This document shows positions 43,401 to 52,762 of a stretch of 56,505 nt of DNA, one piece after another (within the stretch, counting starts at the first letter, position 1; the number at the start of each line of letters is the position of its first letter). The position numbers were made by a program, and so were the translations under genes. The notes under the pieces are model-generated. The model saw nothing but the letters and a program-made list of their open reading frames with translations, did not search any database and was not told the origin of the DNA. Source of the DNA: Ignavibacteria bacterium (GTDB lineage Bacteria; Bacteroidota; Ignavibacteria; Tepidaquicellales; Tepidaquicellaceae); the NCBI GenBank assembly GCA_016929695.1, contig JAFGII010000100.1, forward strand, positions 1-56,505, given 5' to 3'.

Positions 43401-45459
43401 TTGTATTGAATTTATCGTCAAGTATAAATTCTACATAAGCATTTCTTTCGGGAACCATTACGGTTTTGTAATAAAGTATGTTATCGGTCTTGGCAGAAAA
43501 AAGTAAGTTAACATTGGAATCGCTTGTTGCAATGAATACTTTGCAGGTATCTCCTTTTTTGTATGAATCTTTATCCAGCATAATCTGTGTTCCTCCCGTT
43601 CCGTAATATCCCCACCACCATTTTTCACCGGTGTAAACATAAAAACCTGCAGTCGAAGTTATCTCATTCCCTCTTTCGTCTCTTGCAATCGCTTTCATTT
43701 CATAATACCCATCCGAATTCTCTTTATCAATAAAAAATTCAAGATTTGCTTTGCCTTCTTTATTCGTCTTGCCTTCAAGCACTTTTATAAGGTCTTTTTG
43801 TTCCCTGTCAGTCCATTTGTACCATTTTGTTTTGTATATTTCGACTTTCAGATTTGTTTCTGTCGGCTTATCGAAAAAGTCCTGTGCATTTATTTTTATA
43901 TTTACCTTTTCCTCCGGCGTGTAAAAATATTTATTGGCTTTAATATTCATATAGAATCCGCCTCTGGTAACATATACGGTCTTAATGCCTGAAATCTCCC
44001 GTCTCGACTTATCTGTTACTCTTGCCTGTACTATATATCTGAAATCCGTGTAATAATCCCTGTACCACCACCAGCCGTTATTCCTTTCGAATTTGAAATC
44101 TTCATTTATTGCATAATCAAATTCAAATTTGCCTTCCGAATTCAGTTTACCTTTTCCTGAATAAATAAATACCGCACCGCTGAAATCACCGGTATATTCA
44201 TCCTCTTCATCTTCAAACCACCAGGCATAATCAGTAAACTTCCACCATGGGGTATAATATCTTACTTTATAAATATTGTATTCGACATCCGCTTCGGAAA
44301 CGAGACTGCCAAAGTAATATTTTGCCTCGACCGATGCTTGAAGTTCGTCTTTTCCATAATACTGTTTCTTGTCGGTGTTAACGGTAACTTTATATTCCGG
44401 CTTTTTATACTGTTCAACCGTAAAGGAATTACTGTATGCCTTGTTTTCACTCAGATAAACGTAAATATAATAATCCCCCAGTTTTCCGTCTTCAGGTATT
44501 TCAAATGAACCGTTAATGCTGCCATTTTGATTCGTGGTTAATTTCGTTTCATATACTTTCTGTCCGTACGGGTCGTTGATTTTTACATTTACTTCTCTGT
44601 AAGCATAAGATTTGAACTCACTTGTTTCACGCTTTTTTATTACGGACTTGAAATTTACTAAGCTCCCTGTTCTGTAAACAGGCTGCTGCGTGTAAATATA
44701 TACACTGTAATTTTCCGAAGGATAATTGTAATATGAATAAGGATCTGAAATTATAATCTCATCATCATATTTCCCTATCACGAGTATATCCTTGTCGTAT
44801 GAATTTTTTTCGTCTACTTCAGGTATATACTCTCCGTAAAGAATTCCTCCGCGTGTTTTTCCTTTCAACCTGCTTTTTCCCTTCTGAAAAAAATTCAGTT
44901 CTGCTTCGTCAACGGGGATTCCGGTTTTTCTGTCAACTGCATACAATAAAACTGAATTATTCCCGACTTCAGTTAATATTCCGTATCTCGATATTATAAA
45001 ACCCGTATAAGCCACATACTGACCTATAGACACTTTTACCACGTATGCACCGTTTTCATTTATATTGAGAGGTATATTCTCGTTAAGGTATAAATAACCG
45101 TAATCCTTTTTAACCTTAATTTTCTTACTAAAAGATTTTATTTCATCTGTATAATAGAGAAGATTTGAACTGTCCTTCCCTATTACATTAATATTTCCTC
45201 TCGATGTCTGATTCGAGTAAAATCCTTCAATATCTTTAATTTTTAATACAGAAATCTCAAAAGTATATTCTTTCTCTTTGACTTTATCAGAATAACTGTA
45301 CGCATAAAGATATACAGATACTTTATCTCCCGGATAATAAAGATTATTAGTATTGATGTAATAACTTATTCCCGGACTTACATTCTGCGAAAGTACAAGA
45401 CCGGGAATGAATAAAAGAAACATTACGGTAAATAAAAGCGGAGTTAATTTATTCTTCAT
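40465..45459 (-). CDS. Alpha-2-macroglobulin family protein
   Basis: A 1664-residue secreted protein of the bacterial alpha-2-macroglobulin family, thought to trap attacking proteases. A signal peptide (1-24, ending VLSQ) leads into repeated macroglobulin-type beta domains (for example QPVYRTGSLVNFKSVI). A carboxypeptidase-regulatory-like insert (about 805-870, GTINGVLYSKGNKPIANAV) is present before the central region. The thioester site GCVEQ with Cys1176, Glu1178 and Gln1179 is intact, followed by the helical thioester domain. In many bacteria such genes sit next to penicillin-binding protein 1C; that partner is absent here. It ends with a hairpin seven bases beyond the stop. Confidence 0.93.
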   Translation of the reverse strand: MKNKLTPLLFTVMFLLFIPGLVLSQNVSPGISYYINTNNLYYPGDKVSVYLYAYSYSDKVKEKEYTFEISVLKIKDIEGFYSNQTSRGNINVIGKDSSNLLYYTDEIKSFSKKIKVKKDYGYLYLNENIPLNINENGAYVVKVSIGQYVAYTGFIISRYGILTEVGNNSVLLYAVDRKTGIPVDEAELNFFQKGKSRLKGKTRGGILYGEYIPEVDEKNSYDKDILVIGKYDDEIIISDPYSYYNYPSENYSVYIYTQQPVYRTGSLVNFKSVIKKRETSEFKSYAYREVNVKINDPYGQKVYETKLTTNQNGSINGSFEIPEDGKLGDYYIYVYLSENKAYSNSFTVEQYKKPEYKVTVNTDKKQYYGKDELQASVEAKYYFGSLVSEADVEYNIYKVRYYTPWWKFTDYAWWFEDEEDEYTGDFSGAVFIYSGKGKLNSEGKFEFDYAINEDFKFERNNGWWWYRDYYTDFRYIVQARVTDKSRREISGIKTVYVTRGGFYMNIKANKYFYTPEEKVNIKINAQDFFDKPTETNLKVEIYKTKWYKWTDREQKDLIKVLEGKTNKEGKANLEFFIDKENSDGYYEMKAIARDERGNEITSTAGFYVYTGEKWWWGYYGTGGTQIMLDKDSYKKGDTCKVFIATSDSNVNLLFSAKTDNILYYKTVMVPERNAYVEFILDDKFNTTFNITASYVKDMQINTATENIKIIPEEKFLTVELTPSKNIYKPKEEGEYTIRVVDFYGNPVSNAEVSLGVVDESIYAIKEDKTKDIRKFFYSANYPIIGTSFNYVSTNYGYSRLITIFERFNIKSAKESELGTINGVLYSKGNKPIANAVIVVDGIYYACTTGPDGEFEFKLPEGKYSVSVYTGKEEIEDVMEIKIRKGETKTIKLYTDEELNEIYNREMLDGMGEDEGIEEQTLAPRSEIAKEETGKKLYKNGKGKDDDEGKLVEPELRSDFKDAIIWMPYVTTDANGYAKVNVKYPDNLTEWRITARVITEDTRVGQVTGRVITRKDLLVRMETPRFLQSEDELVISTIVHNYLSTEKYTKVSFKSEGVELVGNNQVELNLKPNTDERIDWKIKVNNPTGEAKLYCEALTNEESDAVEIKVPIQPKGLEMFQNNITDITDEFKTESETINIPKYADLRTVNLKFTASSSIASALLTSLDDLAGYPYGCVEQTMSRFLPSVIVANAFKELNAPLSEKTKKELPNMVSQGINKLYGFQQSDGGWGWWTNDGSQPYMTAYVLYGLNIAKISGYNVSQTVINKGIAALKNHLNSDKEPVTKAYMLYVLSTLDEKNQSLIYNELSKLEKEELNDFALALTALAYHNTGKDIDAQQKIEALEKSVKYTGDDMAYWEGQKFKYRWQDDRVQTTAMILKAFVNVKKDSPLTGKIVRWLLMQRQGTSWRNTQETALTVFSMVDYLKISKELDPDFSVKIYVNNEFKFEKRYTKDNIYDKDSVIKIKGTDLKSGDNEVRIEKSGKGKLYFSSVTSYFDNTGKIDAAENWFRVEREYYRLEQYESYSGEKITYRKKYFSGEVKSGDIIFVKLRVFTREENLSYFMLEEPLPAGCEVVKDDWAYNIEDEKDYTGYTYYWWRWWYADKEVRDNRVTFFATYLYGNEFEFSYIMRAQIPGDYTVNPARAMLMYYPDINGNTAEIKMKITD

Positions 45460-45747
45460 AATTTTTTAATTTATGTTAATTTATAATCTTAATACTAAAT
45501 TTTATAGTCAATTATAAAAACTATTGTTCCCTGAATTAATAAAAATTTTATTATGTTAAAACTTAAATTTCTAGGGAGAAAAAAAAAATTACTTAAAATC
45601 ATAGTATTGTTATTCCAAATCCCGTGTCTTTTGGTTTTTCAAGTATCCTTAGGATTAAAATCAGTTATTGTTTCGGTATTCACTTATTTATGAATATCAA
45701 TTTCAAATAAATATTTTTAGTTTATACAAATTTAAATTTAATATAAT
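45460..45747. other. AT-rich divergent region, no gene seen
   Basis: The 288 bases between divergent macroglobulin and CDGSH genes should contain both promoters. I see only AT-rich runs, a poly-A tract near 45580, and a TATCCTTAGGATTA near-palindrome around 45648. No RNA gene or clear regulator site is recognisable. Confidence 0.4.
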
Positions 45748-45984
45748 ATGTCAGAACCGAAAATTACTCAAAAGGCTCCTTATATCCGTGATGAAAAACC
45801 CGGAACATACTATTGGTGTGCCTGCGGATTGTCCTCTAATCAACCCTTCTGCAATGGCTCACATAAAACCACTGATATTACTCCGGTTGCCGTTAATATA
45901 AATGAAGAAAAAAAAGTTGCCTGGTGCGGATGCAAGCACTCCGGCAACAAACCACACTGCGACGGTACGCATAGGAACATTTAA
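45748..45984 (+). CDS. Double CDGSH iron-sulfur protein
   Basis: A 78-residue small protein with two CDGSH-type motifs: CACGLSSNQPFCNGSH (about 24-39) and CGCKHSGNKPHCDGTH (about 60-75). Each motif has the three Cys and one His ligating a [2Fe-2S] cluster. Proteins of this kind are proposed to act in redox or iron-sulfur handling. A separate transcript is likely; a 138-base gap precedes the hydrolase gene. Confidence 0.94.
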   Translation: MSEPKITQKAPYIRDEKPGTYYWCACGLSSNQPFCNGSHKTTDITPVAVNINEEKKVAWCGCKHSGNKPHCDGTHRNI

Positions 45985-46122
45985 AATGATATTTCATCCC
46001 TTATTACTTTTTAAAATTTATGAATTCTCTGTGGTAAGAGACGGAAATGTAAAATATTACTGAACTTTTTATTTCGAGGTCATCAGTTCAAGAAGCAAAC
46101 TATTTAAATTAAAAAAATTATT

Positions 46123-46911
46123 ATGAAAGACATAAACATCAACGGTTTATCCGTAACCGACTACAAAGGAAACGGTAAACCTTTAATACTAGTCCACGCT
46201 TTCCCTCTTTCTTCAAGGATGTGGGAACCGCAGGTGAAATACCTTCGTAATAAATTCAGAGTAATCACCTATGATGCAAGAGGTCTCGGCAAAAGCAGAC
46301 AATCCGATAATCAGTTCACAATGGAAAGTTATGTAACTGATTTCTTCTGTATTCTGGATGAACTCGGATTGGATAAAGTCAATGCCTGCGGAGTTTCTAT
46401 GGGCGGATATATAATTCTCCGTGCTATTACGAGAAATTCTGAAAGGTTCTTATCGGTAATACTTGCAGATACGAGAGCGGAAAGAGATGATGATAAAGGA
46501 CTTATTTCAAGGTCAAATTCAATTATTGATATTAAATCCGGGAAGAGGAAAGAATTCCTGAATAATTTCCTAACGAAACTGATTAATGATAAAAGTTACG
46601 CTAATCCGGAAATACAAAACTTTCTCACGGATATAATGTTTTCTAATTCAGATGACGGTATCTGCGGTGCAATGCTCGCACTCGCTACAAGAACAAATAC
46701 TCTGGAAAAAATAAAAGATATTGATATCCCTTCACTGATAATTGTTGGAGAAGATGATGTTCTTACACCAAAAAATTTCGCGGAAGCTATGAATAAATCA
46801 CTAAAAAACTCCGTGCTTGAAGTAGTCCCGAATGCAGGTCATCTGAGCAACATTGAAAATCCGGATTATTTTAATTCCGTTGTTATCAAATTCCTTGACG
46901 GATTACAATAA
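46123..46911 (+). CDS. Alpha/beta hydrolase
   Basis: A 262-residue alpha/beta-hydrolase, closest in style to 3-oxoadipate enol-lactonase-like esterases. The triad is Ser92 in GVSMGG, an Asp in VGEDDVLTP, and His in NAGHLSNIE. The oxyanion loop is HAFPLSSRMW and a small lid follows. The substrate is unknown. It lies on the same strand as the CDGSH gene but with a gap, so shared transcription is only possible. Confidence 0.88.
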   Translation: MKDININGLSVTDYKGNGKPLILVHAFPLSSRMWEPQVKYLRNKFRVITYDARGLGKSRQSDNQFTMESYVTDFFCILDELGLDKVNACGVSMGGYIILRAITRNSERFLSVILADTRAERDDDKGLISRSNSIIDIKSGKRKEFLNNFLTKLINDKSYANPEIQNFLTDIMFSNSDDGICGAMLALATRTNTLEKIKDIDIPSLIIVGEDDVLTPKNFAEAMNKSLKNSVLEVVPNAGHLSNIENPDYFNSVVIKFLDGLQ

Positions 46912-47095
46912 AAATTTTTCTCCGCTCAGCACGCTCAGAGCCAAAGAAAAAAATAAATAATACCGGTTGATATTTTTATTTCCCCTTCATTCTTATATTT
47001 ATTAAAATTTTTGAATTTTCTTTAATACTTCAAAGGAAAAAAATTATTTTTTCGTACTGCCTGCGTGTTCTCGGTGGTAAAAAAAAATAAGGATA
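46912..47095. repeat. Short gap with degenerate CTCAG/CTCGGTGG repeats
   Basis: This 184-base convergent gap contains degenerate short repeats resembling elements seen between genes of many environmental bacteria: GCTCAGCACGCTCAGAG near 46923, and TGCGTGTTCTCGGTGG around 47062. A related TTCTCTGTGGTAAGAG lies at 46024. No gene or clear terminator is visible. Confidence 0.35.
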
Positions 47096-49180
47096 TCAGA
47101 GTTTCGCACGGAATTCCCTATACCGCGTAATTATCCTGATATTAATTCTGTAATTCTCATCCGAATTTACTGCTCCCCACAAAATAGCCAACTGCTGTAA
47201 CTGTACATCAGGCTTGAATTTTGCAGAAAGCCCGAGTATAAGTTCCCTTACTTTTAGTATATATGCAGTGTTAATTATAGAATAAAATGCATTATTTGTC
47301 GGTACGACAATAGTAATAACCCGCTTCCCTATTCTTTCCGAAACATCCACAACCGCACTGAACAGTTCTTTCTCGTCATCCTGAAGTTCTGAATCCACAA
47401 TAGTATTCTGTTTGTCCGAAAACACTCTGCCAATCATAACTATTACATCGGTATTTTCGGTTTCAACTTCATTTAATACTTTTTCAAGATGACTTAAATT
47501 ATTAGGGTCCTTAACAGCAACAAGTATTCTGTCTTCTTTCTCACTTTCAATTGTTACCGCTGATAATTCATCTTCACCTTCTATTTTGAAATGTTCAAGA
47601 ACCCTTTTCTTCTTCTCTGTTTCAAATTCTTCTTCTGTCAGTTCTTCCTCTTTCATTATCTTCTTCTTATTAATATATTCCGAAACCGCAAAAATGGAAA
47701 AGAATACAATTGTAAATGACAATCCCGATACCGTAGCAATGGGTTTTGTAAAGAAATTCGCAATCGCCGAAATAAACAGTATCAGAAAGATTGTAATAAT
47801 TCCAATCGGGATATGAGTTTTACCGATTTTAATATTAACAGGAACTCTCCATTCACGAGGTCTTTTGTCCCTGTATCTCAGAACAATCATTGCAAAGGCT
47901 TTGAAAGTTAGACTCCAGATAACACCGAAAGCATAAGCCTCGCCGAGTATTAATATATTTCCTCCAGATAAAATAATAGTTGCAATCTGTAATCCCGCAA
48001 TCAACGTCAGTATCCTGTAAGTTGTACCGTATTTCGGATGCGGTTTCCTGAACCAGTCGGTCAATATTTTATCTTCGGACACTCTGTTTAATACACTGTT
48101 TGCACCGACAATAGAAGTATTTACAGCACCGGAAAGAATTAAAACACCGACAAGAACAACAAATACTTGAACGACCAGCCTTAACCATACAGGTCCTGCA
48201 AGAAACATCGCAATACCGCCGATAATGTTGTCCATGTACTCAGTATGCCTGACACCATCCGGTATTAACATAACTCCGAGAAACGAAATTGAAGGTGTTA
48301 CTATTAAAGCAAAAGCAAAGATGGTAATGTATGCTTTTCTAAAATTAATAAGTTTTGGATATTCGACTTCCCTGTAAACCTGACCCATAGTTTCAAGCCC
48401 GCTTAAAGCAAGCAGCGAATGCCCGAATGCAATAATAACTGCAGCAACCGTGACTGTTTTAATCCAGTCCACACCGCTCAACCAACCGAAAGCATCTTCT
48501 CTCAGGTTTAGGTGGAATTCGGGCAGATGAGAAAAGAACGGTTCATCTTTTAGAAGCAATGTAACAATTCCCCATATTATCACAATAAATGCCATAGCGG
48601 CAGTTATAATAAAAATTTTTAATGCTTTATCCGAAGATTCTTCAATCCCCTTTACATTTTCACGCCAGAAATATATAATAATAATCACAGCAACGAGCAT
48701 AGCAATAATATTCCTGTCCAATGCAAAATCGTATCCTAAATGATGAAATGTATCATTGATAAGCCCTGTTAAATACTGACCGCCCGATACACTGCTGATA
48801 GGACCTGTCAGAATATAATCAAATACAAGGGCGCTGACTGAAATTTTTGCAAAACGGGCACCAAGTGCAAACTTAACTACTCTGTAAACCCCGCCACGTG
48901 TATATAAAGGTGATGATTCGAGATAAAGTGAACCAATTACAAAAGCAAATATCATCACCATTAATATAAAATACGGTGCAACTTCGCCGATGAACTGTTC
49001 CGATATCCCTTCGATATAATATGCTGTCGAGCCAAGGTCTCCGATAACAATTGCCGCGGCTCTTAGAAATGAAATAAAAGTAAACATTACCGTAGTTAAT
49101 ACTATGGCTCTGGTTACCTTTATTAAAGATTTTTTCTTTACTAAATATCCAGACTGAGACTCGTCCTCTGACGTCTCCAT
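47096..49180 (-). CDS. APC-superfamily amino acid/cation transporter with soluble C-terminal domain
   Basis: A 694-residue protein. The first 520 residues have about twelve membrane helices of the APC (amino acid-polyamine-organocation) superfamily, with the unwound first-helix pattern SFLRAAAIVIGDLGS and a GLETMGQVYREVEYPK segment. The last 170 residues form a cytoplasmic domain (VAVKDPNNLSHLEKVLNEV, RVFSDKQNTIV, VPTNNAFYSIINTAYI) that looks like a universal-stress-type nucleotide-binding fold, possibly regulating transport. The substrate is unknown. It lies 37 bases after ppiD, so the two are probably one transcript. Confidence 0.82.
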   Translation of the reverse strand: METSEDESQSGYLVKKKSLIKVTRAIVLTTVMFTFISFLRAAAIVIGDLGSTAYYIEGISEQFIGEVAPYFILMVMIFAFVIGSLYLESSPLYTRGGVYRVVKFALGARFAKISVSALVFDYILTGPISSVSGGQYLTGLINDTFHHLGYDFALDRNIIAMLVAVIIIIYFWRENVKGIEESSDKALKIFIITAAMAFIVIIWGIVTLLLKDEPFFSHLPEFHLNLREDAFGWLSGVDWIKTVTVAAVIIAFGHSLLALSGLETMGQVYREVEYPKLINFRKAYITIFAFALIVTPSISFLGVMLIPDGVRHTEYMDNIIGGIAMFLAGPVWLRLVVQVFVVLVGVLILSGAVNTSIVGANSVLNRVSEDKILTDWFRKPHPKYGTTYRILTLIAGLQIATIILSGGNILILGEAYAFGVIWSLTFKAFAMIVLRYRDKRPREWRVPVNIKIGKTHIPIGIITIFLILFISAIANFFTKPIATVSGLSFTIVFFSIFAVSEYINKKKIMKEEELTEEEFETEKKKRVLEHFKIEGEDELSAVTIESEKEDRILVAVKDPNNLSHLEKVLNEVETENTDVIVMIGRVFSDKQNTIVDSELQDDEKELFSAVVDVSERIGKRVITIVVPTNNAFYSIINTAYILKVRELILGLSAKFKPDVQLQQLAILWGAVNSDENYRINIRIITRYREFRAKL

Positions 49181-49217
49181 AATTTTAATATTAATTCAAC
49201 AAACAGCCCCGGTGTCC

Positions 49218-51392
49218 TTACATATATAATTCTCTGTTGTCTTCTATGTCAGCATCGTTCTGAAGTTTTGACATATATTCCTGTATTGCTGATTGCTGCT
49301 TAGTAGCCATCATTTGTTTTCTTATTTCAATCGATTTTATATTGTAATCCTGCTCGTTGAACGGAGTTATATTCAGCATCTTAACTATATAATATCCGTT
49401 GTTTCCTCTTATCGGTTCCGATATTTCTCCGTTTTGCAGTTTGAAAGCCGCATTAAAAAATCCGTAATCAAGTCCGATTATTGAATTTGGTTTTGACACG
49501 GACACGCTGTCTGCAGTGTCAAAATTATACATAGTATAAAGCGGTTTAAGACTCATTAAATTACCGCCCTGTATTCTCGCTCTTAATTCAGTCGCTGCCT
49601 GTTTTAATCTTTCGTATATCTTTTCCTGAACAACGAGAGGTTTTATCATTGTTGTTTTAATCGAATCGAAATTTTTGTAACCTTCCGGTATTTTCTCTGT
49701 TATTTCATAAATTCCGTAACCGCCCTGAACCTTAACCGGCTCTATGAATGAACCGACTTTGTTTTTAAATGCAAAATTAAATAATGCCTTGTTCTGTCCG
49801 GCTCCGGGAATCATCCCGCTTGATTTGGTTATTTCCGGTGTCTGTGAAACCTGTAATTTGAAATTATTCGCAACACTGTCAAATTTTATCCCTTCATCAA
49901 GGTCCCGCCAGAAATCCCTTGCTTTGTTTCTTAGTGCATTCCTTGTTATTTCACTGACGCTTACAGTTTTCTTTATTTCCGCTACTTTAAACTCTTTCTT
50001 CGAACGGTTATTCACTTTAATAATATGATAACCGAATTGAGTTTTAACCGGTCCTACAATGTCTCCTATCCTTGCCCTGAATACAGCATCTTCAAATTCC
50101 TTTACCATTTTGCCTTTATTAAACCAGCCGAGATTTCCGCGGTTTTGTTTTGCCGACTGGTCGTCCGACATTGTAAATGCCAATTCGTTAAAATCCTGTC
50201 CTGACCTTGCTTTCTTTAATATTTCCTCTGCTTTGAATTTTGCTCCTGCGGAATCCTGTTCTGTCAGGTTAACGAGTATGTGGTCGGCATTAACAAATTC
50301 TTCATCTCCTTCTTTGACGTCCAGAAGTCTGACAATCCTGTATGCATCCATATCAGTTATTACTCCTGAGACGCTGTCAATTTTTGCTCCAAATAAAAAA
50401 TTTAAAGCATTTAACTGAAAATCCGCTGCTTTTCTGAATTCATCATTGAAGCTTTCTTCGGAATTATCGTTTACAAGTTTTATTAATGAAGAGTCTTCAA
50501 TCTGACCTGCCTTGAGGTCTTCTGTCAGTGTCGCCAGAAGTTTTCCTACAAATGCTGAATCTTCGGGGGAAGGAAATTCCTGAAATATTACGTATTTTAA
50601 TTTAACTGCTTCTTCCTGCCTGAAATCATTCTTATGTTCTTCGTAATACGCTCTTAGTTCTTCTTCTGAAACGTTGTTTATGTTCGTATCGGTTATCGTA
50701 TTTGTGCTAAGTAATACGAATTCAAAATCCGCAAATATGTTTTCATCTTTGTATTTCTGCAATACTTCTCCTTCTGTTACAATGACCGAACTGGAAATAA
50801 TATTCTGAAATTTCTCAAACTCCAACTGTAAATATAATTCCCTTTCAATGTCAGTCCAGGCCTTCGATATTTCAGGTCTTTTGTCCTGTAAAGTCTGATA
50901 CATCATATCCGTCCTGAATACTCCTGTTGAGTCCGTAAAGAAATTTTTCAGCCATTGAGGAAGGGTTTCCGGTCGCTGATACACCCATTCTTTTACTTCG
51001 TCCTTTGTTACACTTATTCCGAGTTTATTTATTTCCTGCTGTATTAATTTACGCTGGACAATACTGTTCCAGACCTGCTCACGGATTTGTATCATCGTTT
51101 TATCGTCAATCTCTTTGCCTTCGTTCTGCTGCTGAATTGACTGTATCTGGCTGTTAAGACTTTCTAAATATTCCTGATAAGTAATTTCTTCACCGTTTAT
51201 CGTGGCAAATGGAACTCTGCCGGTACCGCTTATGCCGAGATAATTCATACCCCATTCAAATATTATCGTTCCAAGAAACGCTACGATGATAAATATGATA
51301 ATTACAGGCATCTTATCACGCATCTTGTTCATAATGCCCCTTTGCTGAACTTTCGGTTTCGACGGTTTTTCCCTTATTTCATTATTTGCCAT
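49218..51392 (-). CDS. ppiD: PpiD/SurA-type peptidyl-prolyl isomerase
   Basis: A 724-residue membrane-anchored foldase. A single helix at about 28-48 (MPVIIIFIIVAFLGTIIFEWG) anchors it in the inner membrane, with the rest in the periplasm. The SurA-like chaperone region (VPFATINGEEITYQEYLESL near 80-100) precedes a parvulin domain (about 368-455, ADHILVNLTEQD and NLGWFNKGKMVKEFEDAVF, GPVKTQFGYHIIKV). A second, more divergent rotamase-like region follows. It would help outer-membrane proteins fold. The AAAGGAG before the start is distant (about 13 bases). Confidence 0.9.
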   Translation of the reverse strand: MANNEIREKPSKPKVQQRGIMNKMRDKMPVIIIFIIVAFLGTIIFEWGMNYLGISGTGRVPFATINGEEITYQEYLESLNSQIQSIQQQNEGKEIDDKTMIQIREQVWNSIVQRKLIQQEINKLGISVTKDEVKEWVYQRPETLPQWLKNFFTDSTGVFRTDMMYQTLQDKRPEISKAWTDIERELYLQLEFEKFQNIISSSVIVTEGEVLQKYKDENIFADFEFVLLSTNTITDTNINNVSEEELRAYYEEHKNDFRQEEAVKLKYVIFQEFPSPEDSAFVGKLLATLTEDLKAGQIEDSSLIKLVNDNSEESFNDEFRKAADFQLNALNFLFGAKIDSVSGVITDMDAYRIVRLLDVKEGDEEFVNADHILVNLTEQDSAGAKFKAEEILKKARSGQDFNELAFTMSDDQSAKQNRGNLGWFNKGKMVKEFEDAVFRARIGDIVGPVKTQFGYHIIKVNNRSKKEFKVAEIKKTVSVSEITRNALRNKARDFWRDLDEGIKFDSVANNFKLQVSQTPEITKSSGMIPGAGQNKALFNFAFKNKVGSFIEPVKVQGGYGIYEITEKIPEGYKNFDSIKTTMIKPLVVQEKIYERLKQAATELRARIQGGNLMSLKPLYTMYNFDTADSVSVSKPNSIIGLDYGFFNAAFKLQNGEISEPIRGNNGYYIVKMLNITPFNEQDYNIKSIEIRKQMMATKQQSAIQEYMSKLQNDADIEDNRELYM

Positions 51393-51700
51393 TTTTGCTT
51401 ATAATCTCCTTTATATTTTTCTAAATGCAAAACGTTAAAATTATATCATTTATGTCCTAAAATCAATGAATATATTTAATTTCAATTTTCCATTTTTTTA
51501 TAATCACGCGCAGAATATTTTAATGTAACAGATTCAGGAACGGGACATTAAGTTGAATCCTGACTTGTCGGAATTAAATCCCGATGAATCGGAAAACAAA
51601 TCTGGAAAACAACAACAAAGCCTGAGAACTAACCGTTATTCATCTTTCATCTTTTTTTATTATATATAAATATGTATTTTACCTGAAAAATAATACAAAT
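51393..51700. other. Divergent intergenic region, no gene
   Basis: 308 bases between ppiD and the lipoprotein gene. Base composition is less AT-rich at 51530-51620, where short inverted repeats occur (CCGAT-GA-ATCGG; TCAGGA and TCCTGA). This piece resembles an interspersed intergenic element more than a promoter, but no copy is confirmed elsewhere in the window. Confidence 0.35.
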
Positions 51701-52315
51701 ATGAAAAAAATCTATCTGCTTTTTATCCTGATTTTATTATCTGTTTCCATACTTGGATGTCCCTACAAATCTAAAGTTGCAATTGATGACTATGCAAAAG
51801 TAAAAATCGAAAAAAAATTGCCCGGTACATGGATATCAAATGACAGTTCCGAAAATAAGAACAAACCTTATTATCTAATAAAAGACAGGGACGGTTTTAT
51901 GCTCGATATCGATTATTATTCATTCGAAGACACTAATACTTATGAAGAGTATGAAGACGATAATAATTTACCCGATAACGATGAGACAATAACTCTTCCC
52001 GAACCTGCTGAAGAATATAAAGAGCCTTCCGGTGTTTATAATGTTACAACAACATACGAAGCATTTCTGTCTGAAGTCGGTACAAATTTATATATGAATA
52101 TCCGCCAGACTGATGATATGTCGGGATTCGGATACTATATTTACAAAATATATTTTTCAAATAATAATGAGATAATTCTATCACCTGTTACAAATTATAT
52201 TAAATCAAACTTTTCCACATCGGGAGAATTAAAAGATTATATTAATAAATACCAGAATATTGAATTCTTTTTCGGAGAAGATGAGTATTATATAAGATAC
52301 GAACTTCCCGAATAA
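51701..52315 (+). CDS. Lipoprotein of unknown function
   Basis: A 204-residue lipoprotein precursor with the lipobox SILGC (Cys20) after a strong signal. The mature chain is very acidic, with a DTNTYEEYEDDNNLPDNDET linker in the middle and a beta-rich C-terminal half. No family is recognised. It is transcribed alone, divergent from ppiD. Confidence 0.78.
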   Translation: MKKIYLLFILILLSVSILGCPYKSKVAIDDYAKVKIEKKLPGTWISNDSSENKNKPYYLIKDRDGFMLDIDYYSFEDTNTYEEYEDDNNLPDNDETITLPEPAEEYKEPSGVYNVTTTYEAFLSEVGTNLYMNIRQTDDMSGFGYYIYKIYFSNNNEIILSPVTNYIKSNFSTSGELKDYINKYQNIEFFFGEDEYYIRYELPE

Positions 52316-52762
52316 TTTCTTTTATAAAAAATAGAGCTCATTTACTTTCTTATTACATATATTTATTTACAATCCGGTCGAGTCGGAAAACCCCATTGAT
52401 TACTGCGCTCCGGAGTGTGTGTGAAAATCACAAATTCGGTCTTTTGTTATTTCCTTGTATGCGGAAATCTATTTCATAATAAGGATTTTTCCCGGATTTC
52501 TGTTTTCATAGGAATGGCAATCAGGAGGTTTTTAAACAGTATATACATCGAAGCAACCAAATTTTTTTGTCATTTAGCATATAATTCCGGAAAAAAGGAT
52601 TCACTAATCCGTTTCTGCAACTTGCCATCTGTCGGAATATCTTCGTTTCAGTGTCAAAATCTGAAAATTCTGCTTACTGATTTATGTCCTGAACTCCTGA
52701 AATTCCTGCATAACAGTTTTAATTCCATCTAACTTGGTACTTTATATGTAAATCCGGACTAA
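52316..52762. other. Gap with one doubtful 105-codon reading frame
   Basis: No convincing gene in 447 bases. A GTG-started frame at 52415-52732 (plus strand, 105 residues) is rich in Cys, Phe and Leu with no recognisable motif and no ribosome-binding site, so it is probably chance or a decayed gene. No repeat or terminator stands out. Confidence 0.4.
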
